This document shows positions 40,501 to 47,939 of a stretch of DNA of 64,000 nt, in pieces (positions within the stretch are counted from its first letter, which is position 1; each line of letters begins with the position of its first letter). The position numbers and the translations under genes were made by a program. The stretch is from Apostichopus japonicus (lineage: Eukaryota; Echinodermata; Holothuroidea; Aspidochirotida; Stichopodidae), in assembly GCF_037975245.1 (NCBI RefSeq), contig NC_092583.1:6235264-6299263 (forward strand), read 5' to 3'. The notes under the pieces were generated by a model. That model made no database searches. It saw only the letters and a list, made by a program, of their open reading frames with translations, and was not told the DNA's origin.

Positions 40501-43187
40501 TTGACGAAATGATATTAGATATACTGTATGCTGTTATATGCTGTTAGATGTTCTTATTTTAACGTATTGGGATCTATTGGTAATTGAAATCCACAGAATA
40601 ATATGACGCATAAAATCAAGTAATTCATTGGCTAAAATTTGGGGCTGAATAGTGTTGAAAGTTGAAGGGAAATTAAAAACATAACTATGTCACAAGTACT
40701 CCTTGAGTAGCATCGAGTACTACGACACTGAACTGTCAGTTTATATTGCACAAATTATAAATGAATAGTTCTGTACAGAGGGCCTATTGCACAAATTATA
40801 AATGAATACAGGGTACAGTAGTTCTGTACAGAGGGCCTATAACTGCTTTTCACACTAAATTTGGATAGTGACGAAAAAATATTGTTTTAATATGTATGAT
40901 ACTGAGCTCTATATGTGTTACTGAAAATAAACATTCTTCATTATTTTTCCTTCCACAGACCTCTTACAGCCTGTAGCCAAAGAATAATTTATTAAGACTT
41001 CTTGCTGTAACCTGCCATATAGGACAAATAATAATGTATGTTTACTTGAGACAACCTACATAACGGAAATGGAAAATCCCCACTTTAGCTTACGACAAAG
41101 GGCACAATTCAATTCTGTCCAAATAACTGCACCAAAATATACTTGCATTCATGCTGAAAGTCCTATGTTCAGCTAACACTACATACAGTTCTGTGAAAGA
41201 CCTTTAAAAAAGTTCAAATAAATATTGCATCAATATGATAAATAAGAGTAAATTTTTTTGCATAATTCTCAATTTATATGATAATGAAGAATGCTAACTT
41301 CATTCCCAACACGGTTCTTTTCAATTTATAGCTCAGGACAATCTAGTGTCCAAGGTGGTTAGGCTTCCTTGTGACATACCTTTACAGCTGTAGGATAGTA
41401 TTAATGTGTTCATATGGAAAATAGCTCTGAAAACAATTTTGTGTCAGTTGGACAATACACTTAGTCATTGTCAAACTTTTCATTATTGATTTAGTAAACT
41501 TCATACCATGGTTTACACAGTATTGAACACAATATGCTAAATCTGAGGAGTTTTTAAAGATGTTTCCTCTCCTTTCATTCATGTTTTTTTTTTTAAAGAG
41601 CACAGCTTGTGTAGCGAGTATCTTTGTGGAACTGAAGAATTTGAATGCATGAAACATCAGGCTTGACTCAAGAAGTTGTAGGAAAAACAGTGGATGATTG
41701 AAGCACTACATTGCAGTGAAGACAAAGTGATGAAACCTACAAAAAAAATATCACAACCACAATGATGGGAATTGTTATTCAACTCCTAGCAGAAAAAGGA
41801 ATAAACATGTCTTTCCCCTTAGCTTAAACTAAACATCACCCAAGTGTCTAGGTGAAGGAATTTGCCATAATTGTAGAATACCCTGCAACTGGAAGCCTCA
41901 CTTTCTAGCTGGCTACATGCTGCATATCTACAACTTTTTCCAATAAATACTCTGACTTAGGCTAAACATATTTTCATTAAATACTACTGTAATAACTTCT
42001 CATGTAATATGCATGTACAGTGGATGGGTAGTTCTCCAAACGTTTATCTCACTAATTGATTACATATGTGGCTATGACATATAGAGATACAGTTGCAGTT
42101 ATTCTGCAGTTACTCCAAATTAGCCACAGTTTATTGTTTAACGCTCACATTATATATTCAAGGGGACTATTAGGATATATTGGACCTTTTAAAGTTTTAT
42201 ATTCATGAACCAAGTCTTAAGGAAATTTCATGATTTTACCATAGCAAAGAAAAGAAAGCTAAACTTAAAGTGTGCTAGCATGTCTCCCAATGCATTTTTC
42301 AATAATGTGAAGCCAAATGATGATGATGTCAATTTGCAAAGATATTCCCAAGTCATCACTATGAGCTGAAGTTATCTTTTGTTAGCTTACCTTATATGCT
42401 AGACTGTTATTTGTGTCCAATGTAACAAATGAACAAATATCGTCATAGTATTCTTTCGAGACATTTCTTTAGTACATAGTACATTTCTAAGTACTGTACA
42501 TACTTGTTATAAAATACATTAATACAAAAGAAAGTATTTCAACTCCTGTTAGATCACCCAAATGAGTCTGAGGCGCATTTTTATGGAAGTAGACTGCATC
42601 TTAATATATCCCAATATAGTGCCATTTTTCGTGAAGATACTGCCTCAGAATTTCCAGATAACGTAGTTGTGCATGTTGGAAACATACTGCAAGAGTTAGA
42701 TATCTAGAAATTCTGGGCATTCATTAAACTATATCTAACCTAGGGCCATTCAAACCCACCATGCTATCTTACATCTTAAATACGATACAAGATGTTAACA
42801 TTGTGTTAACATGTGAACAGGTCAATGTGGGACTTACTGTACAATATCTTCAAAATGATAGAAAACTAGTGCAAAATCTGTATGTATAATAGTACAACGG
42901 ACTACGTATAACCTATTACAGAGTAGCACTATGTAATTAATGCTAACCTAGGTACTACAGTCCTAGGCTGTAAATAGTGTAGCAGAGTTAGGCTATAGTA
43001 GCTTAGCCTAGGTCTACAGTATGTCCTACTATTATTACTATTGTATTACTATTAGGCTAAAGTCAGGCGCTACAAAAAAAAATACCGCCTGCGAGTATCC
43101 AAAGTTAATGGTTTACTTACCATGGAGACCGGGAGTTGGTCGATCTCCGCCACTGGGAATGGTGTTGACATTCTCGTCAGAACTCAT
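7396..43187 (-). CDS. TRIO: Trio/Kalirin-type RhoGEF, N-terminal part (14 exons, continues left of window)
   Basis: Spliced minus-strand gene. Exons: 43187-43121, 34884-34795, 31879-31765, 29765-29675, 29206-29105, 28664-28551, 25363-25164, 24660-24426, 23316-23194, 21776-21585, 20692-20552, 19394-19164, 19054-18932, 7587-7396. Every junction has GT/AG and keeps frame, giving about 672 residues. Residues about 45-185 form a SEC14/CRAL-TRIO domain (motifs GGRDKRGGPVLTFPA, FIIKPEKFWQKHRT, DHDDWIQMRL). From about residue 194 on come Trio-specific spectrin repeats (LRLYEQDTKKMFEWL, QEWQGFALAMDERSNLL, MQLCVFQQDAKKVLVWLE, HTGIGKSLHKARALQQKHEEF). Family knowledge: Trio is a multi-domain guanine nucleotide exchange factor for Rac/RhoG and RhoA, acting in axon guidance and cell migration; the spectrin repeats bind partners. 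The catalytic DH-PH modules are not in the window. Vertebrates have the paralogues TRIO and KALRN; invertebrates usually have one Trio, so this is probably the single pro-orthologue. Identity is very likely; individual exon ends are predictions. Confidence 0.95.
8000..8520. repeat. Degenerate tandem repeat rich in TGACCT
   Basis: Four or so diverged copies of a unit about 120-130 bp long, each with GAGATTCAT.., ATTCTTGAGATAT, TGACCT(C/T) and a CTACAAACA(G/C)TA..CTTCAT segment. TGACCT, the reverse of the nuclear-receptor half-site AGGTCA, occurs at several places. Age and divergence prevent exact unit boundaries. Confidence 0.6.
12566..13436. repeat. 67-bp tandem array, 13 copies
   Basis: Thirteen head-to-tail copies of a 67-bp unit starting TTCTACCAAACATGCATC and ending GGAGACTTTCA. 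The copies are almost identical: I noticed one substitution (ACTCTT to ACTATT) in the fourth copy and a truncated last unit. Such uniformity suggests recent expansion or gene conversion. Inside Trio intron 13. Confidence 0.97.
14929..15147. repeat. 95-bp duplication, 2.3 copies
   Basis: Units begin at 14,929, 15,024 and 15,119 with CCAAACAATTATC and share AAACATGTAGTCCTAGTCA. About 10% divergence between copies. It is followed by an AT-rich tail (ATAAATAAATAAATTAAATG, near 15,205-15,230) that resembles a retroelement 3' end. Confidence 0.85.
15685..15775 (-). mobile_element. tRNA-derived SINE remnant
   Basis: On the minus strand an A-box-like TAGCCTAGTTGG (15,744-15,733) is followed about 40 bp later by a B-box-like GGTTTCGAAACC (15,703-15,692). 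That is the spacing of an RNA polymerase III internal promoter. The segment does not fold as a full tRNA with an acceptor stem, so a SINE head is more likely than a tRNA gene. Confidence 0.5.
18932..19054 (-). CDS. TRIO: Trio exon 13 (spectrin repeat)
   Basis: 41 codons, phase 0 on both sides: VLVWLEKHGEEFLNKHTGIG then KSLHKARALQQKHEEFVTIA. It closely matches the Trio segment HTGVGKSLHRARALQKRHEDF. Donor CAG|GTAAGC. Followed by the largest intron in the window (11.3 kb). Confidence 0.95.
19164..19394 (-). CDS. TRIO: Trio exon 12 (spectrin repeat)
   Basis: 77 codons, phase 0 on both sides. Contains ACGDGKTLLAALQQPVSPES, YSTSAGHILDLIHEILQRHR and MQLCVFQQDAKK. The family motif QLCVFQQD is exact. 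Acceptor TTTCTGCAG, donor GTAACT. Length is near that of exon 8 (78 codons), its duplicated counterpart. Confidence 0.95.
19780..19880. repeat. Two-copy direct repeat of about 50 bp
   Basis: ATTGTGTACA...TTATTGA.TGG.A.TACAGGGGT..GGCAAAGTCCC occurs twice in a row. In the intron between Trio exons 12 and 11. No coding meaning is apparent. Confidence 0.7.
20552..20692 (-). CDS. TRIO: Trio exon 11 (spectrin repeat linker)
   Basis: 47 codons, phase 0 on both sides: YLTRVYDWEDQCIAMGGSEL to FTTCYAE. Counterpart of the family YMSNVDSWCKACGEVDLP region. The donor is GAG|GTTCTT, weaker than the other donors in the gene; the next exon begins ACGDGK, which lines up with the family VSQDGK. Confidence 0.9.
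21585..21776 (-). CDS. TRIO: Trio exon 10 (spectrin repeat)
   Basis: 64 codons, phase 0 on both sides: SMYEHIHLILDAANSLLKSG at the start and AMDERSNLLAMSVMFHEKAE near the end. The family counterpart reads ALDERSTLLDMSSIFHQKAE. Acceptor TATAG, donor GTAGGT. An alternative donor a few bases later is possible; length equality with exon 14 (64 codons) favours this one. Confidence 0.93.
21890..22430. repeat. Dispersed repeat with TGACC(C/T) clusters
   Basis: Intronic sequence with many TGACCT/TGACCC words, including two direct repeats with a 1-bp spacer: TGACCCCTGACCT at 22,078-22,090 and TGACCTCTGACCT at 22,220-22,232. The surrounding text (CCAGGGGTTCACCCTGG, CCAAGTTTGAAGAAAATC) looks like an interspersed repeat. 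Located between Trio exons 10 and 9. Confidence 0.5.
23194..23316 (-). CDS. TRIO: Trio exon 9 (spectrin repeat)
   Basis: 41 codons, phase 0 on both sides. Begins MFEWLDHQRELFLLNHTNLG and ends EHNQFVAQSM. It has the same length as exon 13 and aligns with it (xxxWLxxxxxxFLxxHTxxG), as expected for duplicated spectrin units. Donor GTGAAT. Confidence 0.94.
23320..24420. other. Intron between Trio exons 9 and 8
   Basis: No recognised coding or mobile sequence. It includes a short two-copy segment near 24,236-24,320 (GTTCTTAT.GGTTATTA). Confidence 0.4.
24426..24660 (-). CDS. TRIO: Trio exon 8 (spectrin repeat, Ser-rich linker)
   Basis: One base plus 78 codons. The N-terminal third is a Ser/Gly-rich linker (STLDSGYSSRGGSIASNSS), the rest a helix with KLWQRKSATLEQCLQLRLYE, matching LRQLWH..KLKLDQCFQLRLFEQDAEK of the family. 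The linker resembles a phosphorylation-prone loop, but no site can be proven. Ends phase 0 at GTAAGC. Confidence 0.95.
25164..25363 (-). CDS. TRIO: Trio exon 7 (spectrin repeat 1)
   Basis: 66 codons plus two bases. Begins ALEDFFNIAGNLMQHEDHL and continues as a charged amphipathic helix to EGQQMLS(R). It follows WIQMRL directly as in Trio, where the first spectrin repeat starts immediately after SEC14. Donor GTGAGA. Confidence 0.94.
26940..27560 (+). mobile_element. CR1/L2-like LINE 3' end (degenerate)
   Basis: Plus-strand frames, broken by frameshifts, read RIQNAAALL, then LRSLHWF..HIKFKILLLTYK, then YGDRAYSAAVPALWNEL and FKNQLKTFLF, the typical C-terminal end of CR1/L2-type reverse transcriptase proteins. 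The 3' tail GTGCTACATAAATGTTATTTATTATTATTAATATTATTATTA, ending in short repeats, is characteristic of the same class. Inactive, 5'-truncated, antisense in Trio intron 6. Confidence 0.85.
28155..28250. repeat. 30-bp repeat, three copies
   Basis: Three units CAGTGCCCTA.(C/T)AGT.TTGTTTGATATACT in tandem. Located in Trio intron 6 near exon 6. A frame runs through it because 30 is divisible by three; I see no other coding evidence. Confidence 0.85.
28551..28664 (-). CDS. TRIO: Trio exon 6 (end of SEC14 domain)
   Basis: 38 codons: TSMISADSLLKFVDSSQLT, then a conserved D-G-x-L-x-Y-D-H turn and WIQMRL. This is the C-terminal lobe of the SEC14 domain in the Trio family (SQLT..GSL.YDH..W). Acceptor CCTCCAG, donor GTAGGT, phase 0 on both sides. 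Confidence 0.95.
29105..29206 (-). CDS. TRIO: Trio exon 5 (SEC14 domain)
   Basis: 34 codons beginning ECVADIIRIAFIIKPEKFWQ and ending SKLKFE. IIKPEKFWQK is nearly identical to the vertebrate Trio/Kalirin motif. The acceptor is AAG preceded by a T-rich tract; donor GTGAGT. Phase 0 on both sides. Confidence 0.95.
29675..29765 (-). CDS. TRIO: Trio exon 4 (SEC14 domain)
   Basis: 30 codons: EEVIQHGFTVIIDIRKSTWQ and onward to CALKALQ. The GFTVIIDIR strand is the SEC14 core beta strand (family: GFTVIVDMRGSKW). Acceptor TTTCTAG, donor GTGAGA. Confidence 0.95.
30030..31245 (+). mobile_element. Non-LTR retrotransposon reverse transcriptase remnant
   Basis: Broken plus-strand frames contain GVLQGSIIG (about 30,110), LLFIIYVNDIA, LFADDTRIFF (catalytic FADD at about 30,204-30,215), LGVIID.ILTWKPHIES-like text and THLNRLIVLQKKAVRHICS. 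Order and motifs match the palm and thumb of a Jockey/CR1-type LINE. Several frameshifts and stops, so inactive. The AT-rich end with AATAAATGAAATTAAAT near 31,240 is the probable 3' terminus. Within Trio intron 3, antisense. Confidence 0.85.
31765..31879 (-). CDS. TRIO: Trio exon 3 (SEC14 domain start)
   Basis: 37 full codons. Carries the family hallmark GGRDKRGGPVLTFPAGS, followed by a helix LIQLVLYLTSIP. Donor GTAAGT after AA; with the T that opens exon 4 this gives N-E-E, matching the S-E-E of the family. Confidence 0.95.
32524..32919 (-). other. Unrecognised 131-codon open frame in Trio intron 2
   Basis: One of the longer uninterrupted frames outside tandem arrays (starts MILQVRSVKLTHSGADHATG). 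It has no recognised motif, no signal peptide and an ordinary intronic base composition. Parts such as GADHATGMPFGGRILNSARL may come from an old repeat. Probably not a gene. Confidence 0.15.
33204..33240. repeat. Short GC-rich inverted repeat
   Basis: GGCATGGGGAGGGGGG and TGCCTCCCTCCCCATGCC face each other across a few bases, forming a hairpin of roughly 16 bp in an otherwise AT-rich intron. Confidence 0.7.
33560..34016 (+). mobile_element. Penelope-like element remnant (GIY-YIG endonuclease end)
   Basis: The plus strand reads IGETKITLKKRFYGHRST (33,616 on) followed by ETLVGEHYNLPNHTIN. Penelope-like retroelements end in a GIY-YIG nuclease domain with R-F-x-x-H-R-S-T and V-G-x-H-F-N-L-P-G-H-S. 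The downstream part is pyrimidine-rich and degenerate, ending near GAAGAAGATCCTGCTAGG. The reverse transcriptase part is missing. In Trio intron 2. Confidence 0.75.
34795..34884 (-). CDS. TRIO: Trio exon 2
   Basis: 29 full codons between split codons, after a TTTTCAG acceptor; donor GTGGGT. Contains AKNMLPLLHEQIAILSG, which matches the family segment just before the SEC14 domain and runs straight into GGRDKRGG of exon 3. Separated from exon 1 by an 8.2-kb intron. Confidence 0.93.
35731..36052. mobile_element. MITE with about 68-bp terminal inverted repeats
   Basis: The left end TATAGCACGCTA...GGTCGTAAAATGACCT is mirrored at the right as AGGTCGATTTACGACC...TAGCGTGCTATA. Arms match over about 68 bp with some mismatches. 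The element (35,733-36,050) is flanked by TA on both sides, a TA target duplication as in Tc1/mariner-type insertion. No transposase, so non-autonomous. In Trio intron 1. Confidence 0.88.
36100..36780. promoter_or_regulatory. CpG-enriched patch in Trio intron 1
   Basis: By eye, CG dinucleotides are several times denser here than in flanking intron (GAGCGGAG, GTGCGACGC, CCGCGTATATCCGC). A similar but weaker patch lies at 37,560-37,800. Such islands often mark promoters; an alternative first exon of Trio is possible, but no phase-1-ending coding exon was identified. Confidence 0.25.
39895..40512 (-). mobile_element. LINE reverse transcriptase fragment (minus strand)
   Basis: Minus-strand frames, broken by frameshifts, read GAPEGTVLAPFLFTL-like text at about 40,500-40,460, then VVIDKQLSWHEHIYVLMKKL, then LVLWGGNASKKDEHRIEAII. 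This is the order of a non-LTR reverse transcriptase: the QG-x-P motif, the D..LSW..H block and the W.GN....R..II block. It has the same orientation as Trio and is inactive. Confidence 0.75.
40745..40845. repeat. Two-copy direct repeat
   Basis: GCACAAATTATAAATGAATA and GTTCTGTACAGAGGGCCTAT occur twice in tandem, the second copy with a short insertion. Confidence 0.8.
43121..43187 (-). CDS. TRIO: Trio exon 1 (start codon)
   Basis: Encodes the first 22 codons plus one base: starts MSSDENVNTIPSGG and ends GLH+G. The ATG is chosen because the following frame is open to a strong donor (G|GTAAGT) and its phase-1 end joins exon 2 to make a glycine codon. The short polar leader has no signal peptide, as expected of a cytosolic protein. 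The upstream side (43,188 onward) would be 5' UTR and promoter; no clear TATA box is visible. Confidence 0.82.
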
Positions 43188-43598
43188 CTTGAAATAATTA
43201 AGAAATAAATATTCATCATGAAAATCCGCTCACTTTACGAGTTCGTACATCACGTATGTATACAATAGACTGTATGTACAACAAATATCAACAACACAAG
43301 TGTACATTGATCTTTACAGGCCGGTCGATCGGTCCAGAAGATAAAGGTGGATGGCATACGTCCATGCAATTAGGATGACATCATTGAAGTATGACATCAC
43401 ACTGAGGAATTCCCTTCGAGTAAAACACTGGTTTCATTGTATGGTCAGATTGGTCACGCCCAGCCAATCTTCGACCAGGCAGTTCCGTGCTTTTGTGAAG
43501 AAAGACGATATATGGGTAACGCAAGAGCAGTCTGGATTTGTGGAAGGGTGATGGCTACATGAAGGGAAAACCTTGTTCATGGTGGAGGGAGCTATCGA

Positions 43599-43910
43599 AA
43601 ATGCAATTGTATATAAGTAAAATGGAATTCCACATCACTTAGGTAAAATGTAATTTCCTTAAGTAAAATAGGCCATAGATTTTACTTAGGTAAAATGCCA
43701 TTTCACTCAAGTAGAATGCAATTGTGCTGTAGTGAAATTATATTTATCTGGAATACCATTCTACTTAAGTGAAATTGCATTCCACTTAAGTAAAGTATAC
43801 CCTTTGTATTTGAATTAAGTGGACAAAATTTTACTTGACTCGAATTATATTTCACTTAAGTTGAATAGAATTCGACTTAAGTACAATGCATTACACTTAA
43901 GTATAATTGG
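43599..43910. repeat. Palindromic ACTTAAGT short-repeat cluster upstream of Trio
   Basis: About 15 degenerate copies of an 18-20 bp word (ATTTCACTTAAGTAAAAT-like) in both orientations. The core ACTTAAGT is a perfect palindrome, flanked by AAT(G/T)/AATT blocks. It lies about 410-720 bp upstream of the Trio start codon. Confidence 0.8.
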
Positions 43911-44279
43911 GAGGTAAATATAAACGGCTTGTCATAGGGCCTATAGGTCTTAGTATAATTAACATTGGTAGCCTAGTCAGAGACCTAGTTTTAATCAAGT
44001 TACGCTATTACGCCTACTGTAGTTAGAGAGAGATTGTGAAGATAAAAAGAAGAGACGATCGAAGATCTGTGATACCAAGTGCAGTAGGTTTTGCACTCTT
44101 ATAACTGTTGTCACAAGTAAGTCCTTTAGTCGCATCGACGATCAGCTGTTCCTCGAGCACGGAGAGCTTCGTTAGTACTGAATATGTTATTGATAAGCTT
44201 GTTCAAATCAAGAGGCATTGCGTAACATTACACATGAATGAGAATCTTTCTTCAGCTGATAATTTAGATTATACTTTCG

Positions 44280-44375
44280 ATCATGGAGGGGGGGACGGGG
44301 GGGGGACATGTCCCCCAACATTTTAGGTGGGGATATAGTATCTAAAAGCCCCCCCCCCCAATATTTGGTGGCATA
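44280..44375. repeat. G-run/C-run repeat with GTCCCCC words
   Basis: GGGGGGGACATGTCCCCC followed by TTTTAGGTGGGGATATAGTA and a C-run. Similar GTCCCCACCAA words recur at 48,715-48,785, so this looks like a dispersed repeat end. Confidence 0.5.
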
Positions 44376-44535
44376 GTTTTTTGTGTGTGGCTATAAATAG
44401 AAAATAATGCGTGAGATTATTTATCCAAATCATATATTTTGCCGGTGGCTAAAACTTCATTCAACACAATGCTGCATGAGGTACATGACACTTCGTGGTC
44501 GTTTCTGTGACCTGTACAGTACGTGACCGTATACA

Positions 44536-45250
44536 GGCGCGTATCCAGGGGGGCGTTGGGGGCGCGCGCCCCCCGGGTAAGAAAAAAAGGAGAGAAAAAA
44601 AAAGGAAAAAGAGGGGGGGAAAGAGGAGGAGGAGAGGAAGGAAGGGAAAAGAAAAAGAAGAAAGAGAAAAAGGAGAAAGGAGGGAGTAGAAGAAAAACGC
44701 CAAGACATCAGGAAGAGAATGAGGAACAGTGACATCATTACAGCGCTGATCCCTATTACATATACAGGGTAGCCAGTGACGGATCAATGATTTCGGAAGG
44801 GGCGTGTGCCTCACCCTACCCCTTACACCGACAACTCCAGTTTTGACGTTTCTATTTTCCTCTCTCACTCATGATATATATATATATACTATATATGGTC
44901 TATCATAACGTGTGTGTGTGTGTGTATATACGCCTTAAACAATTGTAGAATTGTGCTATGAAACCAACTGTGGCTGGTCTCGAACTCGACGGTGTCGTCG
45001 GGGAACATGACGCATTTCGGGAAGGGGGAGACCGCCCTCCCCCCCCCCCCCCTTCAGCATGTTTCTTTATGATATCGCTAGTAATTTCAAAATAGAAAAT
45101 ACTTAGATGCAACTTACAAGGCCTAGGAAGTGTGATTTCCAGCGATCTGGGAGGCACTTTGACCAAAATTTGCTTGTACGCTTCGCGCCAACGAAAGGTC
45201 CTGGGTAGTGCCATTTCCAGCGATCTGGGAGGCATTTTCGGCCAAAATTG
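44536..45250. repeat. Outer inverted repeat, left arm
   Basis: From CGCGTATCCAGGGGGGCG through a polypurine tract (about 44,577-44,700), CAGTGACGGATCAATGA, a TATA/TG microsatellite, GACGCATTTCGGGAAGGGG and CCAGCGATCTGGGAGGCA (present twice). It is mirrored by 46,490-47,140. Confidence 0.85.
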
Positions 45251-45884
45251 TGTAGTGTTCGGTTTCGGAAATATCTGCTATTTTTTCATTTCCTTCAACG
45301 AAGTTTTATAATAGCCGTTATAAGAAGTTTTAATATTATTTTAATATTAAATTAACTGTATCTGAATTTTCGAAAATTTCCTGACCAACATTCTTCATCA
45401 CACTTCCCTCTACTCGTGCAATTTTGACCGCTCTGTTAGGGGTTGAAGGAGGTTTTTCTATATTGGTTGCATGTCCTATGGATCATTGCTTTTGTAGGCG
45501 ATTCTACGTCACGGCCCACAATATCCGAAAGCCCCACTTTTCAAGGTTTTAAGCCCATTATTTGTTGAGAATTTGAAAATTCCCATTTCTCGTGAATAAA
45601 AATCACTTCAAAACATACCCATAATGTTGCACAAAATTCAATCTATGGACAACCAATAGGGAAAAGCCTCCTTCAACCCCTAATAGACAGGTACAAATTG
45701 CACGAGTAGAGGAAAGTATGATGAAGAATGTTGGTGAGGAAATTTTCGAAAATTCAGACACAGTTAATTTATTGGTGTACAAATATTAAAACCTCTTATT
45801 ATGGCTATTATAAAACTTGGTTGAAGGAAATGAAAAATACCAGATATTTCCGATATCAGGTATATCGAAACCGAACACTACACA
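45249..45884. mobile_element. Inner foldback/MITE-like element with about 230-bp arms
   Basis: Starts TGTGTAGTGTTCGGTTTCG and ends CGAAACCGAACACTACACA. Arms run to about 45,475 and from about 45,650, with a 175-bp centre. Shared words include GGGGTTGAAGGAGG/CCTCCTTCAACCCC and GAATTTTCGAAAATTTCC. No coding frame; superfamily unknown. Confidence 0.8.
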
Positions 45885-46489
45885 CATAGGCGTAGGTCCC
45901 GTAGGAGGCGGGGCTGCAGCCCCCACCCCCGCCCCGCAACCAATTTTTTCCCATTTCTTTCGGGCACCTACTGAGACCAAAATAAATAGCAATGAATAGC
46001 TTAAAAATTATCTCCTTGGTAATTAAAATAAAGTTCTAAGATTGGCCGACATTACTACTGTAAAAGAGAGTTTGACATAAATGGATCTGTATGCTTTTTC
46101 TCCATCTACATAAGACATTTGGTTGTTTACATTAGCATCCGGCGATATACTGTGCTACTTTCACGGACCGTAAGGTACACGATGCCATGCAATGTAATGA
46201 CCGATGCTTGCTTATATGATATTGGCATCGATATGTTGAACGCGCGCGAAAAATGTTGGCTTTTTTTTCGGGCAAGTCGTTACAGCCCCAAATCCAATTG
46301 GGCTACGCCTTCGACTACACACATAGACAGTTTTTGAGCCTGTTCATCGTGGAACAGGCATTTCAATGCTCACTGATATGATGTTATATCTGCTCTTTGC
46401 TTTACAAATTCGAACAGGCGTGTAGCGAGTAATTGCCAAGGGAGGGGCGAAGCCTGTATGCAAACTATCTAAGCGAAGCGCCACCATGA

Positions 46490-47140
46490 GTTGGCGCGAA
46501 GCGTACATGAAAAATTTTGGCCGAAAATGCCTCCCAGATCGCTGGAAATGACACTTCCCAGGCCTTGTAAGTTGCACCTAAGCATTGTCTATTTTGAAAT
46601 TACTAGCGATGTCATAAAGAAAATTTGCTCGGGGGGGGGGGGGCGGTCGCCCCCTTCCCGAAATGCGTCATGTTCCCGACGACCCCGTCGAGTTCAAGAC
46701 CAGCCACAGTTGGTTCCATATAGCACAATTGTACAATTGTTTAAGGCGTCCATACACACACACGCGTTATGATAGACCATATATAGTATTTATATAGATA
46801 CATTAGTGAGAGAGGGGAAAAACGTCAAAATGGAGTTGTTGGTGTAAGGGGTAGGGTGAGGCGCACACCCCCTCCGTAATCCTTGATCTGTCACTGGCTA
46901 CCTTGTGTATATAATAGGGATCAGCGCTTTAACTATGACTGTTCCTCTTTCTCTTCCCGAAGTCTTGGCTATCTTCTACTCCCTCCCTTTCTCCTTTTTC
47001 TCTCTTTTTTCTTCTTCTTATCCCTTCCTTTCTCTACTCCTTTTCTTTTCCCCCCCTCCTTTTCCCTTTTTTCTTCTCTTTTTTTCTCTCCTCTTTTTCT
47101 CACCCGGGGGGCGCGCGCCCCCCTGGATACGCACCTGAGC
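46490..47140. repeat. Outer inverted repeat, right arm
   Basis: Reverse-oriented copy of the left arm: GGCGCGAAGCGTAC, TGCCTCCCAGATCGCTGG, a G-run, CCCGAAATGCGTCATGTTCC, a polypyrimidine tract (about 46,960-47,102) and CCCCCCTGGATACGCACC. Confidence 0.85.
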
Positions 47141-47939
47141 TACGCCCATCCCTTGCCAAATTCCTCGATGCGCCTGTCTAACCGTGTCACAATTTGTTAC
47201 TACATATCACCAAAAAATGTCACAGACATTCCACGAAAGTATTTTTTACTTATTTTTCGAAATGAATTAACTAGATGCATGGACCGCATCCGTAATGAAA
47301 TTTGGTTTGCGATTAAAAAATATATATATATCACGTAGAGCGCGAACAGTTTTGGGGATGTAAGTTGCTACGCGCCTGCACCCAAGCAAATCCCCCCCCC
47401 CCCCATTCATTTCTTAATTTATGAAACGTTTTTGACAAAATTAGCTTGGTGTAACCTTGTTTGTCATGTTTCATCAGAAAAGCAGCTTAAACGAAATCCA
47501 ATTTTCTTTAAAATAAACCGTGTTATGTTATGTATTTCCTTTTTCGAAAGGCACGGAATCACTTTAAATTAACACTTTTAAAGGTGGATATATTGGAAAC
47601 CAGAATAGTTATAGAAACGTTAATAGCACTCAACTTTGTTTCTTTGATTATAACAATAAAGTTAAAATGCTTCATATATAGTTATTTTTTTACCTGAAAA
47701 AAGAAAGAATTGGAATAGTTGGTGTTTATACATTTGAAGGGATTAATTAATGTAATTACTACCGTAAAATTATAACTAACGTTACAAATGATTGATAGCA
47801 GGGTCTTGATGAGAATTGGTAGGTTAGTGTTTCAATTCAATATTGCAGCTGTTCTAGTGTATAGAGTTACTTCGGAGCAACACTGATAAGCTAAAGTACC
47901 AATATGGCTACGGTGCAAGTTCTCACTGCATAGAGTTGG

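Larger units (their letters stand above)
37000..43120. other. Right part of Trio intron 1
   Basis: Apart from a LINE fragment (39,895-40,512) and small duplications (40,745-40,845), I see nothing coding. Near 42,900-43,080 the sequence is rich in TAGGCTA/TAGCCTA words. Confidence 0.5.

Noticed and set aside
40266-40547. 93-codon plus-strand frame as a gene
   Set aside because: It is the complement of a LINE reverse transcriptase fragment that reads meaningfully on the minus strand.
7396-43187. Assignment to MCF2L, PLEKHG4 or SESTD1 (other SEC14-spectrin proteins)
   Set aside because: GGRDKRGGPVLTFP, IIKPEKFWQK and the exact order of spectrin segments (QLCVFQQD, HTGIGKSLH.ARALQ) match Trio/Kalirin much better.
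44457-44868. Lys/Arg/Glu-rich and Phe/Leu/Ser-rich open frames
   Set aside because: Translations of the polypurine/polypyrimidine tract in the inverted repeat; low complexity, no motif.
46883-47338. 151-codon plus-strand frame
   Set aside because: Runs through the right-arm polypyrimidine tract; Phe/Ser/Leu monotony shows it is not a real protein.
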